Position numbers and translations under genes: made by a program. The notes beneath the pieces are model-generated. The model saw nothing but the letters and a program-made list of their open reading frames with translations, did no database searches and had not been told where the DNA came from. From an uncultured Bacteroidota bacterium (GTDB lineage Bacteria > Bacteroidota > Bacteroidia > Bacteroidales > P3), in contig URCX01000044.1 in NCBI GenBank assembly GCA_900546465.1, positions 1 to 12,681 of the forward strand: a DNA stretch of 12,681 bases. Direction: 5' to 3'. Positions 1-7,121 of the stretch are shown here, in pieces. How positions within the stretch are numbered: position 1 is the first letter of the stretch; each line of letters starts with the position of its first letter.

Positions 1-1775
1 TGTTTATCTCAGGCAATAGAGGACAGACGCCGGAATATAATCACGATAGGTATTCCGTTGTAGTCGCAGAAAGACGCATCCAAACCGGCACAAGCGATTC
101 TTTGACCATCAGTTTTGACTTAACAGCAGAAGGAGAGGCAAGCGATGATGGTTATCATGTATATGACTATTTAAAAGTCTTCTGGGTTCCTGCGGACACT
201 GTTTATCCGTACGCAACTTCAGCGCGTTATTACAGCGAGCCGAGATATTCGACAAATGTAATCATGAGTAATTCCCCAAATGCATTAAATTACACTTTGA
301 ATTTGACGGACGGAGTGGAGAGAATGAGTGTTACCATAGCAAATGAGCCTAATACAATAAAGAAATTGGTATTCGTATGGAGAAATGACGAGAATGGTGG
401 TTCCTCCCCCGGAGCGATAATCGACAATATATCCATAGTTGAAGCCGGCAATCCTTGCCACGCACCGACAAATCTTGCGTTAAACAATCTAAGTACAACA
501 TCGGTAGATGTAGTTTGGGATGGAACGGCAACCGGCTATGAAGTACGCTTGAATGGCGGAGAGACAGAAGTAGTATCTGAGACAAGCATGACTATCCTCG
601 GATTGACTGCCGGCGCTCGCAATACCGTAGAAGTAAGATCCATATGCGGCAGAAGCAATTCCTCGTGGAGAAGCATTGAATTTGACACTCCTACACCTCT
701 GCCTTATACTTGCGACTTTGAAGCCTCGGGAGACAATGGCTGGACATTGAAAAACGGCAGTTGTGTCAACAGATGGGCTATCGCAAGCTATCCCGATGCA
801 ACCAACAAAGTCTTGGCTATCACTACCGGTTCAACAGTCGGATACAATATAAACTATTCGTCTGTTGTAGTGGCAGAAAAAACATTCCAAACCGGTGCCG
901 GCGATTCTTTGACCATCAGTTTTTCTGTAGATGTAGGAGGAGAGGCAGAGCCAAATGGTTATGACGTATATGACTATTTAAAAGTTTTTTGGGTTCCTGC
1001 AGATACTGTATATGAAGCTTCAACTTCGAAGCCTTATTATGCCCACGAAGAATACTCAACCAATATACTTACGTGGCAGAATTCTCTCTTGATGACATAT
1101 TACGTTTTTCAAGATACATATGATGGTGCGGAGAGTGTTACCATAGCAAACGAGCCTTATTCATTGAAGAAATTAGTATTCGTATGGAGGAATGATAATA
1201 GCAACGGTTCCTCCCACGGAGCGATAATAGATAATATATCCATAGTTGAATCAGGCGTTCCTTGCGATGCACCGACTGCCCTTACGGTAAGCAATATCAC
1301 CGAGACCTCGGCAGATGTAAGTTGGAACGGAACCTCAGCTTGCTATCAGGTTCGCTTGAACGGCGGTCCGGAAGAAATTACAAATGCGACAAGCAAGTCT
1401 TTCACAAACCTGACCGCAGGCACGAATTACACCCTTGAAGTAAGAGCGGTATGTCCAAACAGTCAATCCGAATGGATAAACACGAACTTCACAACCCTTG
1501 CGGCATCAGGCTTGGCAGATGCGGAGAGCGGTGCAATCAAAGCGATGATATACCCTAACCCTGCAAAGGATAAAGCTACATTGAGTTTGACAGGCTTGAC
1601 AGCAAATGCCAAGATAATCGTCAGCGATCTTCAAGGCAGAATAATCCAAACGGAGGATTTGCAAGCAGGCACAGAGACATACGAACTCAATACAAGCAAT
1701 TACGCAAGCGGAGTATATTACATACATATCCAATGCGGCAAGGACACAAACACCCAAAAGCTGGTAATAGAATAA
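1..1775 (+). CDS. Large secreted modular protein with T9SS type A sorting domain (5' end outside the window)
   Basis: The frame is open from base 3 to the TAA at 1773-1775, so about 590 residues are visible and the true start lies upstream; the TTG at 102 is internal. Visible order: the end of a beta-sandwich module (MAM-like or cleaved-adhesin-like, with YDYLKVFWVPADTVY), a fibronectin III-like domain (about 453-698), a second full beta-sandwich module opening with CDFE (about 699-1259), a second fibronectin III-like domain (about 1260-1503), and a C-terminal sorting domain (about 1548-1772) with the typical YPNPAKD opening, an LQGR turn and a GVYYI strand. The two module pairs repeat with an exact 807-base period. 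Known of the family: such tails direct proteins across the outer membrane through the type IX system and are removed on anchoring or release. Inferred role: surface adhesin or glycan/protein-binding protein. No catalytic motif is visible, but a catalytic domain could lie upstream. Confidence 0.9.
   Translation, partial: FISGNRGQTPEYNHDRYSVVVAERRIQTGTSDSLTISFDLTAEGEASDDGYHVYDYLKVFWVPADTVYPYATSARYYSEPRYSTNVIMSNSPNALNYTLNLTDGVERMSVTIANEPNTIKKLVFVWRNDENGGSSPGAIIDNISIVEAGNPCHAPTNLALNNLSTTSVDVVWDGTATGYEVRLNGGETEVVSETSMTILGLTAGARNTVEVRSICGRSNSSWRSIEFDTPTPLPYTCDFEASGDNGWTLKNGSCVNRWAIASYPDATNKVLAITTGSTVGYNINYSSVVVAEKTFQTGAGDSLTISFSVDVGGEAEPNGYDVYDYLKVFWVPADTVYEASTSKPYYAHEEYSTNILTWQNSLLMTYYVFQDTYDGAESVTIANEPYSLKKLVFVWRNDNSNGSSHGAIIDNISIVESGVPCDAPTALTVSNITETSADVSWNGTSACYQVRLNGGPEEITNATSKSFTNLTAGTNYTLEVRAVCPNSQSEWINTNFTTLAASGLADAESGAIKAMIYPNPAKDKATLSLTGLTANAKIIVSDLQGRIIQTEDLQAGTETYELNTSNYASGVYYIHIQCGKDTNTQKLVIE
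3..1503 (+). repeat. Tandem 807-base coding repeat (beta-sandwich + FN3 module)
   Basis: Equivalent positions lie exactly 807 bases (269 codons) apart: the TTGACCATCAGTTTT segment at 102 and 909, TTACCATAGCAAA at 331 and 1138, and the CCTTGC opening the FN3-like domain at 453 and 1260. The first copy is cut by the window edge. The segments DYLKVFWVPADTVY and KKLVFVWRND are almost unchanged between copies, while the middles differ. This indicates internal duplication followed by divergence. More copies may lie upstream. Confidence 0.88.
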
Positions 1776-1800
1776 TAAGACCCATATAAACCTTCATAAT

Positions 1801-1839
1801 AAAAGAGGATACGCCTGCACCGTATCCTCTTTTCTTTTT
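1801..1839 (+). terminator. Rho-independent terminator of the T9SS-sorted protein
   Basis: A perfect 13-base stem, AAAAGAGGATACG (1801-1813) pairing with CGTATCCTCTTTT (1821-1833), with a 7-base loop, followed by a T-rich tail. It lies 25 bases after the stop codon. The A-rich left flank may let it work in both directions. Confidence 0.93.
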
Positions 1840-1876
1840 CCCATTCCCGAAACACGAATTAGGATAAGAAATAACG

Positions 1877-1895
1877 GAGAGAATGGCATTCTCTC
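1877..1895. repeat. Perfect 9-base inverted repeat with one central base
   Basis: GAGAGAATG (1877-1885) and CATTCTCTC (1887-1895) flank a single G. It could be a compact hairpin or a symmetric protein-binding site. It lies upstream of the decayed AlbA_2 gene and its promoter-like box. No function can be assigned. Confidence 0.5.
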
Positions 1896-1961
1896 TTCAT
1901 TAAATCAAAAGCCAAAGCTGATAAGGCTCTTGATAATGGTGTTGCAAATGCAAGTAAAGTC

Positions 1962-1991
1962 TTGTATTACCGAAATAAAGTGGTAAATTTG
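1962..1991 (+). promoter_or_regulatory. Bacteroidota-type promoter upstream of the decayed AlbA_2 gene
   Basis: TAAATTTG at 1984-1991 matches the TAnnTTTG -7 consensus exactly. A TTG at 1962-1964 sits 19 bases before it, within the usual -33 spacing. An ATG follows at 2009. The promoter looks more intact than the gene it would serve. Confidence 0.45.
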
Positions 1992-2008
1992 CAAAGGTAT
2001 AGAGGATA

Positions 2009-2522
2009 ATGAAGCAAGAACCTCGCTCGTTCTCTTTGCTAAATCAGATGTTAGACAGATAAAGAAGCATATTATAAACAAAAAGTTGCAGGAGCCTGTG
2101 ATTGATTTGACAAATATACTCGGTCGCCATGAAGACAGGCATTTGGAAGCAAAGAGTGCCAAAGGCGGTTTCCCTGATTCTTTTTAGGAGACTTATTCTG
2201 CTTTTGCTAATAGTGATGGCGGTATTATTCTTTTGGGAGTTGAAGAAAAGAATGACCATACACTCTATATACAAGACGGCTTGACTGATGTAGAGAAGAT
2301 GAAAAACACTTTCCGGAAATTGGTAAACAATCGTCAAAAGATAAGCCACAACATCGTAACCAACAGTATGGTTTATGTGGCACAACTTGGTGGAAAAGAT
2401 GTTCTTGTAGTGGAATGCCTCGTGCAGAACGGCGGTTTGGAGAAATTCTTTCGGCGTTTCATTTTATCGAATCGCTGTTTTATTCTCGTCAGGTTGAACA
2501 AACGGAACGGCAGAGGTGTTGA
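2009..2522 (+). pseudogene. Decayed AlbA_2 / Schlafen-type putative DNA-binding domain gene
   Basis: Read across lesions, 2041-2415 encodes the conserved core of an AlbA_2 domain: a HEDRHLEAKSAKGGFPDSF stretch, then ETYSAFANSDGGIILLGVEE, then LVNNRQKIS and a GKDVLVVE strand. In intact relatives a Trp normally joins the first two stretches (FWETYSAFAN); here that codon is TAG at 2185-2187. A second lesion near 2415 shifts the frame: VVE is in one frame, and the expected continuation MPRAER begins at ATG 2415 in another, consistent with loss of one base. The upstream ATG at 2009 is also out of frame with the core. The new frame stops at 2520-2522 without the usual C-terminal winged-helix or ATPase-like part. 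Known of the family: AlbA_2 proteins are often annotated as ATP-binding or transcriptional regulators, commonly in accessory regions. This copy cannot make a full product. Confidence 0.82.
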
Positions 2523-2603
2523 TTAGTTGTTTTCCGCAGCGGGAATGGCGGGTGTTGCCTTTCTCGACTTGCGGCTTTTATTAACCCTAAAACATCTATT
2601 ATC
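2523..2603 (+). other. hcp upstream region, no promoter recognised
   Basis: Eighty-one bases lie between the last pseudogene stop and the hcp ATG. I see no TAnnTTTG box and no clear palindrome of the kind bound by CRP/FNR-family regulators such as HcpR. The hcp promoter may lie inside the pseudogene, or its elements may be too degenerate to see by eye. Confidence 0.4.
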
Positions 2604-4223
2604 ATGTTTTGTTATCAATGTCAGGAAACAGCCAGCGGTAAGGGCTGTAAGGTTGTCGGAGTATGCGGCAAGAGCGAAGAATTGGCTTCTGCATTGGATT
2701 GCCTCGTTTTCGAGGTGATGGAATTGGCTGCAATCAATGACAGGTTGCGAAAGTCCGATTTGGAGGACGTGGAGGCAAGCCGATTGATTACGGATTCTCT
2801 TTTCTCGACCATCACGAATGCTAATTTCGACGTGGAGGCGATAAAATGCAAGCTCGCCAAAGTAGAAAGCAAAAAGCAGGAGCTTGTCTCCAAGGCAAAA
2901 AGCAAGGGTTTGTACCTTGATGATCTTAAATTAAGCAAGGGTGAACCTTCTCCGGAGCGAACGAGTGTGTTGGCTGAAAAGAATGAGGATATAAGGAGTT
3001 TGAAACAACTTATAATATATGGAGCGAAAGGCATGGCGGCTTACTTGAAGCATGCTCAAAGGCTTGGCTTTGAGGATATGGTTGTTTATGCTGCTCTTGA
3101 AAATGCTTTATCCGAGGTCAGAAGAGGGGATATTTCGCAGGAGGAATTGGTGTCTCTGACTTTGGGGACGGGGGAAGCCGGTGTGAAGGCTATGTATTTG
3201 TTGGATAAAGCCAATACTTCGACTTTCGGAAATCCTGAGATGACAACGGTCGATATAGGGGTGGGCAATCGTCCCGGTATATTGATTTCGGGGCATGACC
3301 TGATGGATTTGAAAGAGTTGTTGGAACAGAGTGCGGACAGCGGTGTCGATGTTTACACTCACAGCGAGATGTTGCCGGCTCATTATTATCCTTATTTCAA
3401 GAAGTACAAGCATTTCAGAGGAAACTATGGCAATGCGTGGTGGCGGCAGAAGGAGGAGTTCGAGACGTTTCATGGTCCTGTTCTTTTCACCTCCAACTGC
3501 ATTGTTCCGCCAAGAGCCACGGCGTCTTACAAAGACCGTATTTACACAACAGGTTCTTGCGGTTTCCCGGGTGCGAAGCATATATCGCAAGACCCTGTAA
3601 CGAAGGTTAAAGATTTCTCTCAACTGATAAACCATGCCAAGACGTGTCCTCCTCCCGAAAAGATAGAAGAGGGAAAGATAGTCGGAGGGTTTGCTCATAA
3701 CCAAGTGTTGATGTTAAAGGATAAAATCCTTGCGGCGATTGAGAGGGGCGATGTGAAACGCTTCGTCGTGATGGCAGGTTGCGACGGAAGAATGGCATCG
3801 AGGAGTTATTATAGTGATTTTGCGAAGGCTCTCGGTGCGGATTCCATTATATTGACGGCGGGTTGTGCAAAGTACCGTTACAACAAACTGCCTTTGAAGC
3901 CGAATAAAGAGTTTCCGAGAGTACTCGATGCGGGACAGTGTAACGATAGTTACTCTCTTGTCGTGATAGCTGACGAGTTGAGAAAAGCCTTGGGATTAAA
4001 GAGTATAAACGAACTTCCTATCGTTTATAACATAGCATGGTACGAGCAGAAGGCTGTCATAGTGCTTTTGGCATTGTTGTCTTTGGGTGTGAAGAATATT
4101 CATCTCGGTCCTACGCTTCCTGCTTTTCTCAGTCCGAATGTGCTTGGGGTTTTGCAAAAAGAGTTCAACATGGGAGGCATAAGCACCGTGAACGAAGATA
4201 TTGTGAAGTTTTTGAATGTGTAG
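2604..4223 (+). CDS. hcp: Hybrid cluster protein (hydroxylamine reductase / NO-detoxifying)
   Basis: A 539-residue cytosolic iron-sulfur-oxygen protein, full length for the family. The N-terminus begins MFCYQCQETA, giving Cys3, Cys6, Cys15 and Cys21 in the CX2CX8CX5C spacing of class I proteins from strict anaerobes, which bind a [4Fe-4S] cluster. All ligands expected for the hybrid cluster are present: His231 (GHDL), Glu255 (HSEM), Cys299 (SNC), Cys393 (AGCDGR, the persulfide position), Cys421 (AGCAKYRYNKL), Cys446 (DAGQCNDS), Glu481 and Lys483 (WYEQK). Known of the family: it reduces hydroxylamine in vitro, and in vivo is linked to nitric oxide reduction and nitrosative stress. The start is fixed by the conserved MFC; there is no strong Shine-Dalgarno sequence, as is usual in Bacteroidota. 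It appears monocistronic, with its own terminator, and no hcr reductase gene is adjacent. Confidence 0.97.
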   Translation: MFCYQCQETASGKGCKVVGVCGKSEELASALDCLVFEVMELAAINDRLRKSDLEDVEASRLITDSLFSTITNANFDVEAIKCKLAKVESKKQELVSKAKSKGLYLDDLKLSKGEPSPERTSVLAEKNEDIRSLKQLIIYGAKGMAAYLKHAQRLGFEDMVVYAALENALSEVRRGDISQEELVSLTLGTGEAGVKAMYLLDKANTSTFGNPEMTTVDIGVGNRPGILISGHDLMDLKELLEQSADSGVDVYTHSEMLPAHYYPYFKKYKHFRGNYGNAWWRQKEEFETFHGPVLFTSNCIVPPRATASYKDRIYTTGSCGFPGAKHISQDPVTKVKDFSQLINHAKTCPPPEKIEEGKIVGGFAHNQVLMLKDKILAAIERGDVKRFVVMAGCDGRMASRSYYSDFAKALGADSIILTAGCAKYRYNKLPLKPNKEFPRVLDAGQCNDSYSLVVIADELRKALGLKSINELPIVYNIAWYEQKAVIVLLALLSLGVKNIHLGPTLPAFLSPNVLGVLQKEFNMGGISTVNEDIVKFLNV

Positions 4224-4258
4224 TCATCAAAGTATTTTGTTTAATGTTATTGATTCTT

Positions 4259-4290
4259 CTGCCTGTTCCTTTTGGAGCAGGCAGGTTTTC
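4259..4290 (+). terminator. hcp terminator
   Basis: CTGCCTGTTCC (4259-4269) pairs with GGAGCAGGCAG (4274-4284) around a TTTT loop, with one G-U pair, and is followed by GTTTTC. The stem is strong but the T-run is short. It lies 35 bases past the hcp stop and just ahead of the next promoter box. Confidence 0.82.
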
Positions 4291-4302
4291 GGGAAAATAT
4301 AG

Positions 4303-4310
4303 TATCTTTG
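4303..4310 (+). promoter_or_regulatory. -7 box of the exported-protein gene
   Basis: TATCTTTG matches the Bacteroidota TAnnTTTG consensus and is followed by CATCG. It would start a transcript with a leader of roughly 35-40 bases before the ATG at 4354. No TTTG-like -33 element is clear at the usual 19-21 base distance, where the hcp terminator hairpin sits. Confidence 0.6.
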
Positions 4311-4353
4311 CATCGTATATTCAAATGAAAATAACAATAAAAACAGTAGAAAT

Positions 4354-5118
4354 ATGAAGACATTGAACTTAAAGCGGATTGCAACAGCCGTTTGTCTGGT
4401 TGCTTTGCTTGTATCGCCGTTCGCATTTGCAGCGGCTCAGAACGAAACGACGGACAAGGTGATTATGTCCTACGAAGCAGAAGATGAAGAAATCGATGAG
4501 AGTTCTTCAAATTCCGATTTCTTGATGGATTTTTATTTTTCATTCCTTACCATAGATAAGAATAAGAATATAGGAGACCAAATAGGAGCAAAAATGCCGA
4601 AGTATGGAATAGGATTCGGTTACAGAAGCATTTTCGGCAGCAGGTCTTACTTTTACAGAGCATGGAACTTTGGCGGATATTATGGTTTCAGGACATATAC
4701 TTACACTCCTACGGATAAAGAAGGCAATGCTTTGAACAGCACGGACAGAGACGTAAGGTCGAGTATGTATTCTTTCAATATGGACTTTGCATTGGGCGGA
4801 AGCATTTTCTTCACGAAGAACAGAAATAACGGGGTTAACCTGTTTGCCGGATTCGGATTCGATTACACTGCCGTGAAAATAGACAAGGCAAAACCGGGAA
4901 ATGCAATGTATTATGATTACACGATAGCACAATACGGTTTTTACGTACCTATGGGCGTAAGATTATTCTTTAAGGGAGTTACTCTTACCGCTACATATCG
5001 GTTGAGAGCATTCGACATAGATATGACGATAAAAGACAGAAAGAGTACGACAATCAGCGCCGATGAAACCTTGAAACAAATGCCTTTGGAAATATCTTTG
5101 GGTATTCCTATTTTTTAA
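4354..5118 (+). CDS. Exported protein, probable outer-membrane beta-barrel, function unknown
   Basis: A 254-residue protein I do not recognise as a named family. Residues 1 to about 28 form a clear Sec signal peptide: a basic start (MKTLNLKR), a hydrophobic core and an AFAAAQ cleavage region. There is no lipobox cysteine. An acidic stretch (EAEDEEIDESSS) follows. The rest shows alternating aromatic/polar strands rich in Gly and Tyr (such as GIGFGYRSIF, FGGYYGFRTYTY, VNLFAGFGFDYTAV, GVTLTATYRLR), and the chain ends in Phe (LEISLGIPIF), as outer-membrane barrels usually do. This suggests a small barrel of about 8-10 strands. The preceding AAATATG context lacks a Shine-Dalgarno sequence. It is probably a single-gene unit, between its own -7 box and the terminator at 5184-5210. 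Alternatives are a porin-like or structural OmpA-like barrel without a peptidoglycan-binding domain. Confidence 0.65.
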   Translation: MKTLNLKRIATAVCLVALLVSPFAFAAAQNETTDKVIMSYEAEDEEIDESSSNSDFLMDFYFSFLTIDKNKNIGDQIGAKMPKYGIGFGYRSIFGSRSYFYRAWNFGGYYGFRTYTYTPTDKEGNALNSTDRDVRSSMYSFNMDFALGGSIFFTKNRNNGVNLFAGFGFDYTAVKIDKAKPGNAMYYDYTIAQYGFYVPMGVRLFFKGVTLTATYRLRAFDIDMTIKDRKSTTISADETLKQMPLEISLGIPIF

Positions 5119-5177
5119 GCGGAAACATGTAAGTTCGAAAGAAAGTACAGAATCTACGTAACGAAAATCGGAGATAT

Positions 5178-5216
5178 AAAAAAGACAGTCGGAATTTTTA
5201 TCCGACTGTCTTTTTC
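5178..5216. terminator. Bidirectional terminator between convergent genes
   Basis: A perfect 10-base stem, GACAGTCGGA (5184-5193) with TCCGACTGTC (5201-5210), has a 7-base AT-only loop. A's flank it on the left (5178-5183) and T's on the right (5211-5215), so the U-tract is in place for both strands. It serves the exported-protein gene (+) and the fba end of the minus-strand operon (stop at 5235). Confidence 0.95.
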
Positions 5217-5234
5217 TTTGTGTTCGCTTATCGG

Positions 5235-6227
5235 TTATGCTTTATTGGCTGAACCTAAAACGTCAACTATTTTATGTTCATACATAAGTTTCAAATTGTC
5301 TCTTGCAGGTCCGAGGTATTTACGAGGGTCAAATTCTGCAGGCTTGTCGTGCATTATCTTTCTTACAGTTGCTGTCATTACCAAACGACCGTCGGAATCG
5401 ATATTTATTTTGCATACGGCTGATTTTGCTGCTTTTCGTAATTGTTCTTCGGGTATTCCTATGGCATCTTTCAACGCTCCGCCGTATTGATTGATGATTT
5501 TGACTTGGTCTTGCGGTACGGAAGATGAGCCGTGCAGAACGATAGGGAAGCCGGGTATTCTTTTCTCGACTTCTTCCAAAATATCGAAACGCAATGGCGG
5601 CGGTATCAATATTCCTTCTGCATTGCGGGTGCATTGTTCAGGACGGAATTTGTTCGCTCCGTGAGATGTGCCTATGGAGATTGCAAGGGAGTCAACACCG
5701 GTTTTCTTTACGAAGTCTTCTACGTCCTCAGGTCTTGTGTAGGAACTGTGTTCTGCGGAGACTTCATCTTCAACGCCTGCCAACACTCCCAATTCTCCTT
5801 CTACTGTAACGTCATATTGGTGTGCGTAATCAACGACTTTCTTTGTCAACGCAACGTTTTCTTCGTATGGAAGAGAGGAGCCGTCTATCATAACGGAAGA
5901 AAAACCGTACTCGATACATGATTTACAAATCTCGAAACTGTCGCCGTGGTCAAGGTGCAATACTATCGGAATATTGTAACCTAATTCCTTTGCATATTCC
6001 ACAGCTCCTTGTGCCATGTATCTTAGCAAAGTTTGGTTTGCATATTTCCTTGCTCCTGCGGAAACTTGCAATATAACGGGACTTTTCTGAGCGACGCAGG
6101 CTTGAATGATGGCTTGCATTTGCTCCATGTTGTTGAAATTGAAAGCCGGTATCGCATAACCGCCTTTCATTGCTTTGGCAAAAATCTCTCTCGAGTTTAC
6201 CAAGCCGAGTTTTTTATATTCTACCAT
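5235..6227 (-). CDS. fba: Class II (metal-dependent) fructose-bisphosphate aldolase
   Basis: A 330-residue cytosolic enzyme that reversibly splits fructose 1,6-bisphosphate into glyceraldehyde 3-phosphate and dihydroxyacetone phosphate (glycolysis and gluconeogenesis). The class II hallmarks are present in order: the start of the barrel with AIPAFNFNN (25-33), HLDHGDS with catalytic Asp93 and metal ligand His94, VEGELG (142-147) with the conserved acidic residues, GTSHGANKF with metal ligand His189, VLHGSSS with metal ligand His232, and KINIDSD (273-279) for phosphate and substrate binding. It is the last gene of the minus-strand operon, starting 9 bases after the dapA stop; the ATG at 6225-6227 is preceded by an A-rich, SD-less context. 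Spacing implies co-transcription with dapA. A tagatose-bisphosphate aldolase activity cannot be fully excluded by eye, but length and context favour fba. Confidence 0.95.
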   Translation of the reverse strand: MVEYKKLGLVNSREIFAKAMKGGYAIPAFNFNNMEQMQAIIQACVAQKSPVILQVSAGARKYANQTLLRYMAQGAVEYAKELGYNIPIVLHLDHGDSFEICKSCIEYGFSSVMIDGSSLPYEENVALTKKVVDYAHQYDVTVEGELGVLAGVEDEVSAEHSSYTRPEDVEDFVKKTGVDSLAISIGTSHGANKFRPEQCTRNAEGILIPPPLRFDILEEVEKRIPGFPIVLHGSSSVPQDQVKIINQYGGALKDAIGIPEEQLRKAAKSAVCKINIDSDGRLVMTATVRKIMHDKPAEFDPRKYLGPARDNLKLMYEHKIVDVLGSANKA

Positions 6228-6236
6228 TTCTTATGT

Positions 6237-7121
6237 TTAGTTTATGTTGTTTATAATTGTCTGTAACTTCGTTTGAAGCGGCTTTGAAGCTTTTACCAGC
6301 GGCTGTCTCAAATAAGATGGTGTGATATCCAGAATTTCCAATGCGGCTTTTATTCCCACAGGATTGCCTTCTTCAAAAATCGCGTTGGAGAAAGGAAGCA
6401 ACTTTTCATGGACAACTCTTGCTTTTTTCATGTTTGATTTCAAACAATGGTTCACCAATTCGCTCATTTGTTTCGGAAAAGCATTTGCAGTTACAGAAAT
6501 AACGCCTTGCATTCCCAATGCCATAAGGGGTAATACCAAAGCATCTTCGCCGCTTACAACAGTAAATCCCTGTGGTTTGTTCATAAGAATATCCATACAT
6601 TGCGAGATATTTCCGGAGGCTTCCTTTATTCCTATTATATTGGAAAAGTCGTTTGCCAACTGCAAACATGTCTCTGCCGATATATTTACTCCGCATCTTC
6701 CCGGTACATTATAGAGAATTACAGGAACATCGGAGACTTCCGCAACGGCTTTGAAGTGAGAGTAAAGTCCCTTTTGATTTGGCTTGTTGTAGTAAGGGGC
6801 AACAGAGAGTATGGCTGCAATGGAACTGAAATCGGTTTTCTTTATTTCGTCCACAAGACTGCGAGTGTTATTACTGCCCATTCCCAAAACGATAGGCACT
6901 CTGTTTTCCACTTTTTCTATGGTGTATTCCACTATTGCCAACTTTTCCTGCCTGCTAAGCGTAGGATATTCGCTCGTTGTGCCGAGACAAAGGAGATAAT
7001 CGACACCTCCGTTTATCGTATGCTCTATCAGTTTGCCAAAAGCCGTGAAATCTATATTTCCTTGCTTATGAAAGGGAGTTACCAAGGCAACCCCCGTTCC
7101 TTGTAGGTCGAATTTCTTCAT
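6237..7121 (-). CDS. dapA: 4-hydroxy-tetrahydrodipicolinate synthase
   Basis: A 294-residue (beta/alpha)8 class I aldolase of usual length. It condenses pyruvate with aspartate semialdehyde, the first committed step to diaminopimelate and lysine. Visible active-site features: GTTSEYPTL with Thr48/Thr49 (pyruvate-binding loop; the Gly usual before Glu is Ser here), APYYNKP with Tyr111, LYNVPGR with Tyr137 and Arg142, and GIKEASG with the Schiff-base Lys166. Its ATG overlaps the stop of the upstream gene as ATGA (7118-7121), so the two are probably translationally coupled. fba follows after 9 bases. The related lyases NanA and KDG aldolase share the fold, but the Tyr-Thr-Tyr arrangement and the Arg after VPG fit DapA. 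Confidence 0.95.
   Translation of the reverse strand: MKKFDLQGTGVALVTPFHKQGNIDFTAFGKLIEHTINGGVDYLLCLGTTSEYPTLSRQEKLAIVEYTIEKVENRVPIVLGMGSNNTRSLVDEIKKTDFSSIAAILSVAPYYNKPNQKGLYSHFKAVAEVSDVPVILYNVPGRCGVNISAETCLQLANDFSNIIGIKEASGNISQCMDILMNKPQGFTVVSGEDALVLPLMALGMQGVISVTANAFPKQMSELVNHCLKSNMKKARVVHEKLLPFSNAIFEEGNPVGIKAALEILDITPSYLRQPLVKASKPLQTKLQTIINNIN

Noticed and set aside
2185..2187. TAG in the AlbA_2 reading frame as a recoded or read-through codon
   Set aside because: hcp in the same window ends at TAG, and the AlbA_2 frame carries further lesions, so simple gene decay explains it better.
2527..2718. A 63-residue open frame running into hcp
   Set aside because: It overlaps the conserved N-terminal cluster motif of hcp in another frame and has no recognisable content.
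3108..3704. A 198-residue open frame on the minus strand inside hcp
   Set aside because: It lies fully opposite a complete, motif-perfect hcp gene, has no recognisable domain and is rich in residues typical of antisense reading. It is a shadow.
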